From positions 81,936,989-82,000,988 of the forward strand of contig JAAALK010000082.1 in the NCBI GenBank assembly GCA_019279435.1: DNA of 64,000 bases, written 5' to 3'. Shown here piece after piece: positions 1 to 10,759 of the stretch. Position 1 is the stretch's first letter. Each line of letters begins with the position of its first letter. The notes beneath the pieces are model-generated. The model had not been told where the DNA came from. It saw only the letters and a program-made list of their open reading frames with translations, and ran no database searches. The stretch comes from Zizania palustris (Eukaryota; Streptophyta; Magnoliopsida; Poales; Poaceae). The position numbers and the translations under genes are program-made.

Positions 1-2506
1 TATAATAGCATGCTGAAACAGGAAATACCACACAAGAAGTTATTGATGAATACACTGTAGCACGTCTGAAAATATCATACAAACAGAATCACAGAATTAG
101 ACTTGAAGTAATTGCAATCTAACAATTGTATTAACTCAAACTCACAGCAAATCAGAACCAGTTTTGTTGCTAGCATTCTCAGATTCACAATGAAAAACAG
201 AAGAGCTGAAATTACTGTATCGAATATGAAAATCAAAAACAACACATTGTATCAATTCAGAAGTACTGTATCAATTCACAATTCTCTTCTCACAGAAATT
301 TGCTCTGAACTTTGATTAAAATGATGAGCTAAATTTGGTTTTTTAGATTATAACACAGATTCAATACTCAACATACATATGGTAAAAACAGAACAGATTT
401 CAAAACAGAACTCACAAGCGTACCGTATCAGCATTAATCAATCTCAAACATGAGCTAATTCATCAGCAGTACATTACAGCAACTAAAACATACTGAAAAT
501 ACCTGATTTCAATTTGTACCAATTGAGTAGACATCAATCACTAACTAGAACAGTGACCATATAAAACAGAACAGCAGACTGAAGTAAAGCTGACAAAAAT
601 TGAACACTAAACCTTCTGTATTGACAGTAAACAGAAAAATCTTGCTAGACAAACATGAGAACACAAATCAGTAGAGATGAAAAATTTAGATAAAAAAATT
701 AGATCAGATGCTATAAACATTTCTCTGAAAATAGGTGATGAATCTGACTTGGAACTAACATTCAGAACAGATGAGATTTCAGCAATTTGATCAACACAAT
801 TGAAAAAGTAATCTTGAAGTTCTAGAAAGGAAGCTACAAAATCAGCACAAGAGAATTGAATTTGAGAACTTCAGGATTCAAATCTGTTTCAAATACTCAA
901 ACACACTTGACTAGATTTGATTCAGATAGTCAAATTCAGTATCATAAAACTTGACACAATTTTGACAAACAAACCTTTTAAAACAGTACACAAACTGATC
1001 TTAGAAGCTGAACATCCATCCTATAGAAATCATGATGATACAATTCAGAGATGATATTTCAATTTCTAAAGAACACCTTTAAGCAACCAGAAACAAATCA
1101 AATTGTTCAAATAAGAGAAGTAATAACAACAATATGAAGTTTAAACTAGTCAAGAGGTTCTGATCAACTTTTTAGGCCTTCTTCACATACACAGATCACA
1201 TAATCATTTAGAACCAGACTAACCTTATCGATCAGATGAACTAAACCCATTCAACACAAAGCCTAAAAACATAGTATCTCAAGAAGGCTTCCTAAACTCA
1301 CAGATCCATTTTGATCAACACAAAATATTTAGTTCATCATTCAAACATGAAATCACTCAAAAACTACTTAAATGATCAGCCAAGAGCTTGATGAACACTT
1401 GATGAAACATGTGGTGCCTACTTTGAGCAGCAAAATAATTTAGAAGACATCACAGAAACATGTTGTAACTTTCGAAAATGAATCATTCAAACTATTCCCA
1501 ACAAAAGTTACTTGGACATCTAGATCAAGTTTTGCACTAGATTTTCCAGAAAACGTAGCACAAAAATCGAATTTGACCACAAAACGAATCAGCGCTGGAA
1601 ACAGACTTACCAGGAACAGTATTTGCCGAAAACACTATGTTTAATCCGAAATCTGCTTGAAAATCCTATTCCTGGTCACAAGCAGCTTCAAAAGCAAGTT
1701 GTCTCATGTATTTTCATTGAAAATTTTGTCTCTGAAAGCCCCCATGGTTCAGCCAACTTAGGGGGGATAATATCCTACCAACTCCTCTTCTAGATGCCCC
1801 CATTTGACACATAAACCCTTAGTAATTTCAGAAACTCCTCTTCTGAAATTACCCTATAAAAACTAAAAGAAAAATTAAAAATTGACTCTCCTTTTAATAT
1901 AATTTCAGAGTAGAGCCACTCTAAAAATTATAACAAGAGGTTACACTACAAAACTGGAAATTTAAACTAAAACTAGACACAAATTTATTGAATTAACAAA
2001 AACAGTAAATGTTTCGAAGGTTTTCAGAAAAAACGGACAAAGCCTCTCAAACCTTCGACTCGTGACACCGCTTCGCGACTCCGAGCGCCAGCAAGCCATT
2101 TCCGCTCTTGATCCCCTCGAGCCGCCTGAATGCTTGTCCTGGCCTCCCTCTCGCAAACCCGGTAGACACACCGTCATAGTCTGTTGCCCGTCCAAGTCTC
2201 GCTCCATCTCTTCGTGCACTCTTGAGATCTTCTGCAACTTCGCCCGACCTCCTTGATCCTCCGGCATCAAGCTCCCCGCTCGACCCTCGATCACCCACCG
2301 TCGATAGTCGGTCAGCATCTCCACCCTGCACAAACAAGACAAGCCAAAACAAGAATGCGATGAACCGCCGAAACCCTCGACAGCCAAACCTCCACATCAC
2401 ATCGAAACACTCGATGCACTCAACCCACTCGCAACCACTCACCCACTCAGACGCTCATCCTTTTCAATCACTCATTGTTCAGATCAAAACCACCCTTGGT
2501 TTCTCG
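1..2506 (-). repeat. Long copia-type LTR, left end cut by window
   Basis: AT-rich sequence without a credible gene. From about position 20 it aligns with 43024-44532 and 55988-56990, the pieces of a second copy; shared stretches include the ggttcagccaac and ggggataatatcctacca blocks near 1750 and 56400. By that alignment about 450 bp are missing off the left edge. It ends at ttggtttctcg (2506), against ttggtttctca in the other copy, so the terminal A seems mutated. It sits inside the reverse-transcriptase start of Gyp-1. Sense is given as minus by analogy with the SIRE LTRs, whose plus-strand left ends look alike. It may be a solo LTR or one end of a full element; the window cannot say. Short ORFs here (for example 112-315 and 1962-2442) have no recognisable motif. 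Confidence 0.8.
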
Positions 2507-3227
2507 TAATGGGTAGCCGATGCTCCATGAGCTCGCGAATTAGTCCGGGCATCTCGCTCTATTCCAATGCGAAACAATCAATGTATGACGAAGCAATTTT
2601 ATTACTTCGGCCTTTTCATGAGCCTCTAAATTTTGGTTTACAAAAGTCGGCCTCAGAATGCTACCATTGCCTATACTGACTTCTTCTAAAGGATCGGCCG
2701 ACGCAAAACCTTGTCCTAACTTTTCTACTTCGCTAAAGTCTTTAATGGCTTCGGCAATACCGTCTCTAGAATACTGATATTGCTCTACGCGAGACATCAG
2801 CCAATCAAGATTACTTTTACTAGACATGACTACTAATTTAGAAATAGTTGTGATACATTAGCCGTCTTCACAAACACGGGTACAAAACATCCCCCCGATA
2901 CACTAACAAAGTCGTAATCCGAGAGGTCTCTACCTGATAGACACTCTACTTTGACATGGATGGCGTAGATGGATACATCGGCCAATGCTACGTGGGCCGA
3001 AGTATCTACTCGTACGACCTCTAGATCATCGCCGTCCCATTGTATTAGGCATTGGTGCAAAGTAGAAAGAATACAACAATTTGCGTGAATCCAATCACGC
3101 CCAAGTAGCACACTATAGTTACCTTGTACATCAACGATGAAAAATGCTATTGGTAATGTCTTGTTACCCACTGTCAACTCTAGGGAGAGTACGCCCTTTT
3201 CTTCGGAGCTTTTGCCGTTGAAGCCAT
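2507..3227 (-). pseudogene. Gyp-1 pol fragment: protease end to start of reverse transcriptase
   Basis: Remnant of a Ty3/gypsy polyprotein. Reading leftwards, 3177-2833 encodes the C-terminal half of the aspartic protease, with the family motif GNYSVLLGRDWIHA. 2827-2540 encodes the protease-RT linker (DPLEEVSIGNG, RPTFVNQNL). Another frame near 2570-2510 keeps SEMPGLIRELMEHRLPIT, the conserved lead-in to reverse transcriptase, after an in-frame stop. The reading frame is then cut by the LTR ending at 2506. The other half of the protease, with the catalytic DGGA, lies beyond the solo LTR at 3228-4788. The gene is dead through stops, frame changes and two insertions. Confidence 0.8.
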
Positions 3228-4788
3228 TGAGGAGCCATGATGAAGATCATGGGCCTCATGGCTCCAGAAGTGATGAGTGATTATCAACAAACGTCAGAAG
3301 AGAAGAGAAGATGAGACCTGCTGTGTCGGGGCTGCGTGTGACTCAGGTACACGGGCGGCGAGCGACTACCGGGCAAAGGGGCTGCGCAGTCGGGCCGGCC
3401 CAATCCGAGTACATGGGCTAGGAGCGGTAGGGGATCCACTGGTCTGTTGACTGGGATTGACTCAGGTACATATGTGGCGAGCGATTTCTGGGCTGAGGGA
3501 GGCGCGGAATCGGGTCGACCCAATCTGGGTACCCGGCGCGAAGAGGGTGGACGCTTTGTAAGTTTCAGCGCAAAACTAACGACCGCTGATCTTGGATCCT
3601 ACCGTTCTGAGGTGAAGCCGTAGCTGCTACGAAAGCTCCGTGTCAGGACAAGTTATCTTTATTTAGGATTTTACTATTTTTCCTTTTAGACCCACAGTCT
3701 ATGTTAGTCGAGCCTGTAAAATTCCTAAGGGCATGTTTGTCTTTTCAATTTATTTTTGCATCTGTGTAATTTACCCTAGGCGTAAATCTGTCTTTTCCCT
3801 TCTTATTGGGCTACCTATAAATAAGCCCCAATCCCCTAGGGTTACGGTTAACTCACTTTAATGCAAAAATCAGAGTTCATTCCCCTCTTCCCTGTTGTGC
3901 GTTGCCACTATTTTTCGCACCACACAGTCATCGCCAGAATCTTCTTCGTTCAGAGTTCATCTTGGAGTACGACGCTTTTTGCAGGTTCTTCCGTCGGGTA
4001 TTTCTCTTCCTCTCAAGAACATATCGCCTGGTCTTTCTATCTTGCAATGGTTTTGGCACTGTTCTTCTGAATAGACGCGCTGTGTGGCGGCAGCAGGCAT
4101 CGGGAATGGTAGCCCGAGGTTGCGGGTGTTGCGGCGCTGTTTGTCACCACCTGGTGAACGCACTCGGCTCCGAAGCGTACGAGGCTGCTGAAGCCAATGA
4201 AATTGCTGAAGTCGACATGAAGGCTAAGAGGCACTTCGCCAACTGTTCGAAGCGCACTATCACGTGACTGACGAAGGGGTCTTCGGAGACCGGATGAAAG
4301 GGCCTTGCTATAGCTGTGCGAAGTGTCCGGTGGACTTGCTGAGGCAAGCTTTGTTGTGACTCAGTCGAAGTGATCTTCGGACCCACGTTGATCGAAGCTC
4401 AGGCTTCACTAAGGCTGTGCGGTGACCTTGTTGATTCAGGCTCCGGCATAGGCTTTGGCAAGTACTGAACAGGAGACAAATTTGTGAACAATAAACTTTC
4501 TTCTCGTTTTATGTGCACTTGGATTAAATGCCTGTGATGGTTAATTTTTATGATGCTTGAAATACTTGTGAGTTGAATGAACTGTTGATCAGCCTTTGAA
4601 CACTTTGTTGGTGTCTTTTCAATTAGGACACCGGTCGTTTTTAGGCTAGATTATTTTCACTGGTTTTGATCTGTTTGTTTCCGCTGACTATCTGTTGAGG
4701 TGCGTTGGATGTTGGGAGAAGGCCATTGATTCGAAAGAATTTTTAGGCGCCCATTCACCCCCCTCTGGTCGCTACTTTCGGTCCTACA
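3228..4788 (+). repeat. Solo copia (SIRE-type) LTR, TSD gccat
   Basis: It begins tgaggagcc and ends ggtcctaca, the inverted form of the SIRE LTR termini seen at 7641, 22324, 32533 and 41414. It is flanked by the 5-bp direct repeat gccat at 3223-3227 and 4789-4793. No internal domain is present, so it is a solo LTR left by LTR-LTR recombination. It carries the family's repeated block containing gtgactcaggtacacggg (about 3345-3540). Its end, near 4745-4785, is the reverse complement of the ggggggtgaatgggcgcc motif shared by all copia LTRs here. It interrupts the Gyp-1 protease. The ORFs inside (for example 3861-4267) look like chance frames of the leader. Confidence 0.92.
3816..3823 (+). promoter_or_regulatory. 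TATA box of the solo copia LTR
   Basis: Sequence tataaata in the context ctacctataaataagcccc. The same block occurs inverted in the SIRE LTRs (gggcttatttataggtgactcc near 8925; also 23610, 33450 and 42485). A start about 30 bp downstream, near 3850, is expected. Whether it is still active is unknown. Confidence 0.6.
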
Positions 4789-4793
4789 GCCAT

Positions 4794-5640
4794 TGAGCAT
4801 TAAGTTGGTTTTCTTCAAGTCCTCCTCGTCCCTCCCAAGTTTCTTTAAAAGAGAGTACGACATCAAATTGACGGTGGCTCCACCATCGACAAGCATCCTA
4901 GAGATAGGCTTCCTGTCAATATGCCATTTGACGTAGAGAGGCTTTAGGTGACGAGCCATATCCTCGAGCTTCTCAAAAATATCATCTCGTGGTCTGAGGT
5001 TCAACTGAGTGACCTCGGCCTCGTCTCGCGGTAATGCAAACTCAGTGGGAAGTATGATGACGTTGATGTCCATCACTTGGGGTGTGGGCCCTTCGGAGAT
5101 GGACAAGTAATCATCGTCAAGCATGTCATCGTCGTCGCTTGGAACGGGGGCCGGGTTGTTCATTTCAATCGGCTTGGGCTTCCATACCTGTTTTTCGGCT
5201 AGCCAAGGACGGATTTCCTCAAAGATGGCATCTTGCTTGTCCTCGGCTTTCTTCTCGCGCATCTCCTGTGACTGCAAGCATTGAAAAAGCCTCTTCTGTG
5301 ACTTGGTCATGCTCGGAGGTGTCCAAGATGGTTGTGGCTTGGTACCGGGTGCCACCAATTTGTTTCTGTGGCTTCTGGCCGAAGGGGTATTACCCAGGTC
5401 GGCCTCGCATGTTTTATGCTTAGTAGGAGACTCTCTACGGACCCTATCGGTTGGACTGGCCTCATTAGGCCGATCGGACCGGGCTTCGGTGCAGGCCTCG
5501 GGCAGTCTAGGGGACTTACCTCCATCAGGCTTCGGTGAGGGGGCCTTCGGGATTGGGACTTCTTGAGACCCTACCTTGACTATGATGCCTTCAGACTCCC
5601 TCTCCTTCGCCTCTTTGCGCCCTTCTCCCTTGGCTCCGTT
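4794..5640 (-). pseudogene. Gyp-1 gag-protease linker and N-terminal half of protease
   Basis: Minus-strand frame 5358-4794. It runs from a Lys/Glu-rich segment (MTKSQKRLF, QVWKPKPIE) through an acidic stretch (DDDDMLDDDYLSISEG) to the protease core ISRMLVDGGATVNLMSYSLL, with catalytic Asp in DGG. The frame then reaches the end of the interrupting LTR (TSD 4789-4793) and resumes at 3222. The same region occurs on the plus strand in Gyp-2 (25790-26113), which confirms the identity. Upstream, 5640-5359 is coding-like but broken. Part of a Tat-type Ty3/gypsy polyprotein; not functional. Confidence 0.8.
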
Positions 5641-6256
5641 CTATGCGAGTTGATTCAGAGGTCGTACGGACAACCTATGGAAGATGTATCCCTTTGTCGT
5701 GTCTGTTTGTCCCTGTGAAGGTTACTCCGGGGGCGAGGCGTAGTTTGGAGCCCATAGGGATCCTGCACAATTGTATGAAGGAGGCATTGGTGGCTCCAGC
5801 GGCTTCGCCCACTGTGAACTGAACCCATTACCCGGAGGGGGGTTCGACCACGTCGAAGTTATCTCAGACCATATCAACAAGGGGTCTTGCCAAGCTGGAG
5901 GTATGTTCAACCATTGTTGACCGAAGCCTCCCATCGAGCGGTCCGCCCAGAGCGAAGTTGTGTTCAGCCAATGGGACCTAAACTCACTGTGCGGAGGGTT
6001 CGGCCACTGGGGTCTGAAGTCAACTTGCGAAGGGTTTGGCCATTGGGGTCCGAATCCACTGTGCGAAGGGTTCGACCTCTAGGGTCCGAACTCACTATGC
6101 GAAGGGTTCGACCACTAGGGTCCGAACTCACTGTCCAAAGGGTTCGACCTCTAGGATCCGAACTCACACTTCAGCTATCTTGGCTCCTCCAGCTGTGTTA
6201 GCATTTTTGGCCGGGGCTTGTTTCCTTGGCTTTTTCTTGTGTTTGTTCAGCAGCAT
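5641..6256 (-). pseudogene. Gyp-1 gag C-terminal region with repeats
   Basis: Degenerate low-complexity part of gag between the zinc-finger-like segment (right) and the protease linker (left). Fragments such as the 5934-5722 frame are rich in Pro, Trp, Asn and Ser (WSEITSTWSNPPPGNG). A 36-bp tandem array occupies about 5950-6175. The equivalent region on the plus strand in Gyp-2 is 24750-25260, where the same motifs recur (HNEFRPQWSNP). No catalytic motif is expected here. Confidence 0.6.
5950..6175. repeat. 36-bp tandem repeat in Gyp-1 gag, about six units
   Basis: The phrase tccgaactca recurs at 6085, 6121 and 6157, with diverged versions at 5977, 6013 and 6049: a steady 36-bp (12-codon) period. 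On the minus strand it reads as repeats of the type SDPRGRTLRTV. Gyp-2 has a related array of the same period at 24861-25011, so the array predates the separation of the two fragments. Confidence 0.85.
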
Positions 6257-7640
6257 CTAGTATGTTACCTTCGACTTTTTGTGAGCCCTAGCTGAAGGAG
6301 ACGTACTGATGTTCTTTTTCCACCCTCTTACTTCAGGGTTCTTTGGTATGAGTGTGCTCATGCTTGATTCTCGAATAATGATCGCTTTCCCCTTAGTCGA
6401 CTCGGCCTGATCTGGCCGAATCAGCATCTTCTTCTTGTCGAGGTCGATGATGTTCACGGGAAAGGGGTCTTTGTCCAGCTTCATCTTTCGACTAGAATCT
6501 ATCTTCAATCGTCCTTCTTCTATGGTCGAATGAACCTGCTGATGAATAACATTACAGTCATTAGTATAATGAGAATTTGAATCATGCCACTTATAGTAGG
6601 GGTGTTTCTTTAGCTCATCGACGGTTGGAATGACTTGGCCCTTAGGCAACCTGAGAAGCTGGCTCTTTAAGAGGAAATCAAATATTTTATCGCACTTAGT
6701 TATATCAAACGAGTATTTGACTTCGCTGGGCTGACTCTTAGTATGAGACGGCCGTAACTCAGAACATGTGATGGGTTTGCTCTTAGCGTTCCAAACCCAT
6801 TTGGCAGTTAGCGCTTGATGTACTCAGAGAAACCCTCGCTAGATTTCTGTTTGACCGATGTCAAGTATGAAAGCCTAAGTTCTGTCTCGCCCATATAAAA
6901 GTAGACATGGATCTTTTGTTCTAATCGGGCCCATGTTTGGACGGAGTTCGGCGGGAGTGCCGAAAACCAAGTGAAAGCGGTGCCGGATAGTGAAAGATAA
7001 AACAGTCTAAGTTTTAACACATCCGACCCACTAGCTTCTCCCCATTCTGCTAAGAATTGGCTGATATGCTATATTGTGGTTTTGTTACCCTCACCGTCAA
7101 ATTTGGTAAATTCAGGAACTCTATTGCAACGAGGGTAGCGTATGGTGTCGAAATGATCGGGGTATGGTTTTCGATACACCCTAGCCCGATCTTTAGGCGC
7201 GAAGCCGGTGCACTCCCTAAATAATGCGCAGATCCACTCCTCAATGTCGTCCTGGCCTCCTACCTGCGCACGTCTCTCATACGGCAGCGTTACACGTGAT
7301 GGTATGTTGGCATGTCAGTCGTGGGGGTTTTCCTCACGTGCTGGCTCAGGATATACAGCATGCTCGGGCGTATGCATCTATGTGGGAGCATGTGGTGTAG
7401 GCAGCGTGGGAAAGGCTGGTGCAGCCGTAGGTGGCGTGCAATAAACAGAGTTAGCTTGGCCATGGACATAGTGGCTTGTCTCGGCTGTATATGTTAAGGC
7501 CGGAGACATTATGGTCTTGCTAGTATTACCATCGGATATGCTATAGATATGATTCACCAGGGGTACACTAGCGATTGGAGTTGGAGGCACGACCTCGGTA
7601 AAGCCGAACCTTCTAAGTGTCACCTCTACCTGAGAGCAGA
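6257..7640 (-). pseudogene. Gyp-1 gag (capsid and zinc-finger-like region)
   Basis: Reading leftwards from 7640: 7623 onward has RRFGFTEVVPPTPIASVPL, aligned with the same position in Gyp-4 gag (near 60040). 7020-6808 is the retrotransposon gag capsid core (KLRLFYLSLSGTAFTWFSAL, then WARLEQKIHVYF). 6649-6257 has the finger-like YKWHDSNSHYTNDCN followed by IEEGRLKID and KMKLDKDPFPVN. The first Cys of the finger seen in Gyp-2 (YCKWHDSHSHYTNDC) is Tyr here. The gene continues upstream across the SIRE-A insertion at 24156-24236. Several stops and frameshifts make it non-functional. Confidence 0.8.
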
Positions 7641-9461
7641 TGTAGGACCGAAAGTAGCGACCAGAGAGGGGTGAATGGGCGCCTAAAAATTATTCTTGCT
7701 AAACTATGTACTAATCCCAACACCCAAACAACGTTAGCTAGACAAATAATATTAGCAAAGCAAATTGCAGGAATTAAAATGGTTTAGCCTAAAGATGATC
7801 AGTGTCCTAATTAAAAATGATATTAAAGCTAAACTAAATAGAATTACTACAGTAAATAAAAATGGGTACTAGAAATATTTAATGATGTAATCAAAAAACC
7901 TAAATATCTTAATAAAATATTCAGATTGCAGTCTAAAAATAAAAAACTAATTAACTGAATAAAATATGGATCATCCAAAAATTAATTCAGAAATAAACCT
8001 AAAATATTTCAGGTAAAGACTAGAATTAAAAATACTACTGTAACTAATAAACTTTTTATTACTTTTTATATAAGTAGATTAAAGAGATATATAAATAAAA
8101 ATATGAAAGTACTAAAAATATTTTGGCAGATTAAATTAACCACAAAATTTCTAAACATATTTTCAGCTAATTAAAAATAGATAAATATTGGTTTAACTAA
8201 ATAGATAAAAAATAGGAGATTAAGAGAAACTTACCTGCATCTTCGTGCTCATCGCCGTGCGCCGTCTGCCGCAACAAGAAAAATCCACCGTGCTGTAGCT
8301 TCTGCGCTGCAGTGCACTGCCTCGCGCCGTGTGAAGTCCTGCCGAGTACCACCGTGCAGTGAAAGCAATCGTCGTGCCACGTGCGCTGTGCCGATGTGAC
8401 GCCGGCGGGTCCCACGCAGAAGGTTTGCCGAAGAAACAACGTGCTGAAAAATCACAGCAATGTACACCATGGTATTCAACCACCAAAGCTGCAGGCACAG
8501 CCATATGCCCATGAGGCCCACGCGTTGAAAAAGCAATGACTGCTGCGTGCTGATGCCCGTGGTAAACCGTGCCAATGAAGACGAAAGAACGAGGCCTGCT
8601 TCTTCTTTGCATGCGACGGCTGCCTCTGGCATCTGTGAAAAAACCGATGTAGCGTGGCCAGCTAGCGATTAATGCCCCAAACAGCTACGGCCGCCGAACG
8701 TGAGAAGCCAAGGACCCTTTCACGTCTTGGGCACCGCGAGCGTTGCTGCAGCGTGAATTGCCGAACTGGCAAATAGCAGTCGTCGGCGGCGATTTCAGGT
8801 TGGAGAAACAAAGCACGTCAATGCCAAAAGTTCGCAGATGAAAGAATAACTTGCGGCCGAAAAACAACAAGTGGACTGTAGATTGATCTATTGAAAAACA
8901 GTCATCCTATCTCCAGGGGGTAGGGGCTTATTTATAGGTGACTCCTAATACATGAAAAGACTAATTTACTCCTAGGGTAAATTAACACTGACTCTAAAAT
9001 AAATTCCGAAAATTACTAAAATATTCTTAGAAAAATCACCTGACTCAAATAAAATATACTGAACTTAAAAAACTAAATATTAATATCCTAAAAACAAAAT
9101 AATCATAGGTTGTCAGTTTTGCGCCGAAATTGACAAAGCGTCCACCGTCTTTGCACCGGGTACCCGGATTGGGCCGACCCGACCCCGCAGCTTCCTCAGC
9201 CCGGCAATCACTCGCCGCCCGTGTACCTGAGTCAAACCCAGTCAATAGACCAGTGGATCATCTGCCGCTCCTAGCCCATGTACCCGGATTGGGCCAGCCC
9301 GACTCTGCGGCTCCTCTACCCGGCTGTCGCTCGCTGCCCATGTACCTGAGTCACACGCGCCTCAGACATGGCAGGTCTTCATGTCTCTTCCTTTGACTTC
9401 CGTTGAGAATCACTCATCACATCTGGAGTATCAAACCCATGTTCTTCAACATGGTTTCTCA
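7641..9461 (-). repeat. SIRE-A 3' LTR
   Basis: 1821 bp from tgtaggaccg to tggtttctca. It matches 22324-24150 along its length. It contains an AT-rich part (7690-8220), a GC-rich part (8230-8880), a TATA-like block read on the minus strand (gggcttatttataggtgac near 8925) and a 120-bp duplicated block (9160-9370). ORFs in the GC-rich part (for example 8197-8632) overlap in several frames and show no motif, so I do not call them genes. Confidence 0.92.
9160..9370. repeat. 120-bp direct duplication in the SIRE LTR
   Basis: Two diverged copies of a block starting tacccggattgggcc, at 9161 and 9281. Each runs through cggc-tcgctcgc-gcccgtgtacctgagtca. The same duplication is present in the SIRE-A 5' LTR (about 23850-24060), both SIRE-B LTRs (about 33680-33890 and 42720-42930) and, inverted, the solo LTR at 3340-3540, so it is a fixed family feature. 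It lies near the start (U3 side) of the LTR in sense orientation. Confidence 0.8.
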
Positions 9462-10759
9462 ATCTCACCCTTGATGAGTGTATTGTCAATACCCTCTTCA
9501 GCACTTCTTCAGTACCTACAAAAACATGTGGAAACAGGAAAACAAAGACAAAAGAAAATAGAAGAAAGAAAATAAAAGTTTAACCGTAATGACCAAATGC
9601 CAAACAGAAGCAAGAAAATGGTCATTATGGTTAACCAAAAAATAAAGACTCAAAAACAAGTGCAATCTCAGAATTACCAACAAGGAACTCCCCCTGAAAT
9701 AAATCCCAGAGAATGCTAAAAAATGTTCCCTAAACTCCAAAATTTCTCCCCCTTGTTGACAATTGAACTCATCAAGTGAGACTAAATGCACTCTAAAGAG
9801 ACATAGACACAAACTCTCCCTGAAATGCAGCTCCCCCTCAAAATATGCCATGAATGCAAATGGAGTGCAGGTGGAGTGTAAAAAGCATGCTTCTTAGATA
9901 TGATCAGTGCAACAGATGATATCTAAAGAGAGTGATTAGTACGCATTTTTCGATTTTTGCAAACAAAAGCATCACCACATTTTCTAGTTGACAAGAAGAG
10001 TAAAGCATGCGATGCAAAAGCTAACTGATATCTACCAAGATAAGCATTGTCCAAATCAAAGTGCTTCAGCAAACTTGTCATCTTTTTAAATTTTTCAGAC
10101 TTTTTCTTTTTCCTTTTTATTTTTTCATCTCTGCCAGGGGTTATTTACATGTCAAACCTTATGCTAACCGACCAAGTCAAGCCTAGACCAGAACTGGACC
10201 ATCAGAAGCTTAAGACATTGGTCTTGGCATACATTACACTGTCCTAGTTCATACCAAAGTGCTATGGTAATCAGTCCAGGAAAATGTAATGCGACAAAGC
10301 AAACCCACCTGGATATTTTCTAATAATCAGAAAAATGCATAAATTTTTCATTTTTCTGAATTTTTTATATTTTTTATAACACATTTTTCATATTTAAAGC
10401 ATATAGATGTCCAAGTTGCATATCTCCATCTAAGTAAGGATCTAGGTACAAGGCATGTAAAAGATAGCGAAAACATTCAACCTACACATGCTAGTTACTA
10501 GAAGCAATGGTGATCATTTTTCAATTTTAAAACATAAAAGCCATGCATATGACAAATATCAGATATATCATGTGAACTGAAACAGAACATGATCATCGAC
10601 AAGTAATCAAAAACATATACTAGCTAGAGAAAGTAAAGCAGATTAATCATATAACAGAAGAAAGCTCAAAATGTGATTGATGGTCATGCATGATATGAAC
10701 GCACACAAAAAGACTCAATAAAAAATAAAGAAGAAAGAAAAAAACTGACTCAAAATATC
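9462..10759 (-). other. SIRE-A 3' untranslated region
   Basis: 1.3 kb between the RNase H stop and the 3' LTR, AT-rich, with no ORF of note on the sense strand. Some SIRE elements carry an envelope-like gene here; none is visible. The PPT next to the LTR is weakened (minus strand gggtgagat at 9462-9470, against aagggggagat in SIRE-B). A second PPT-like run (tttctcccccttg) lies at 9744-9755. SIRE-B has the same region at 33985-35309. Confidence 0.8.
9470..9776. repeat. Inverted repeat in SIRE-A 3' UTR
   Basis: Arm 1 at 9470-9490 (cttgatgagtgtattgtcaa) and arm 2 at 9755-9776 (gttgacaattgaactcatca) are reverse complements apart from one indel and a few mismatches. The loop is about 265 nt. The same pair occurs in SIRE-B (33993-34013 and 34286-34307). 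Each arm directly follows a C-rich (PPT-like on the minus strand) tract. Confidence 0.7.

Noticed and set aside
1962..2509. Four overlapping ORFs near the end of the first LTR, some over 130 codons
   Set aside because: They overlap on both strands in a GC-rich LTR end; the matching stretch at 56700-56990 does not keep the frames.
8197..8632. Three overlapping ORFs of 80-130 codons in the SIRE-A LTR, and similar ones at 33038-33319 and 42078-42344
   Set aside because: They lie in the GC-rich part of an LTR, overlap in several frames and show no motif. The frames are not kept between LTR copies.
9462..10759. Possible envelope-like gene of the SIRE lineage downstream of RNase H
   Set aside because: No sense-strand frame of useful length, no signal peptide or membrane segment; the same is true in SIRE-B (33985-35309).
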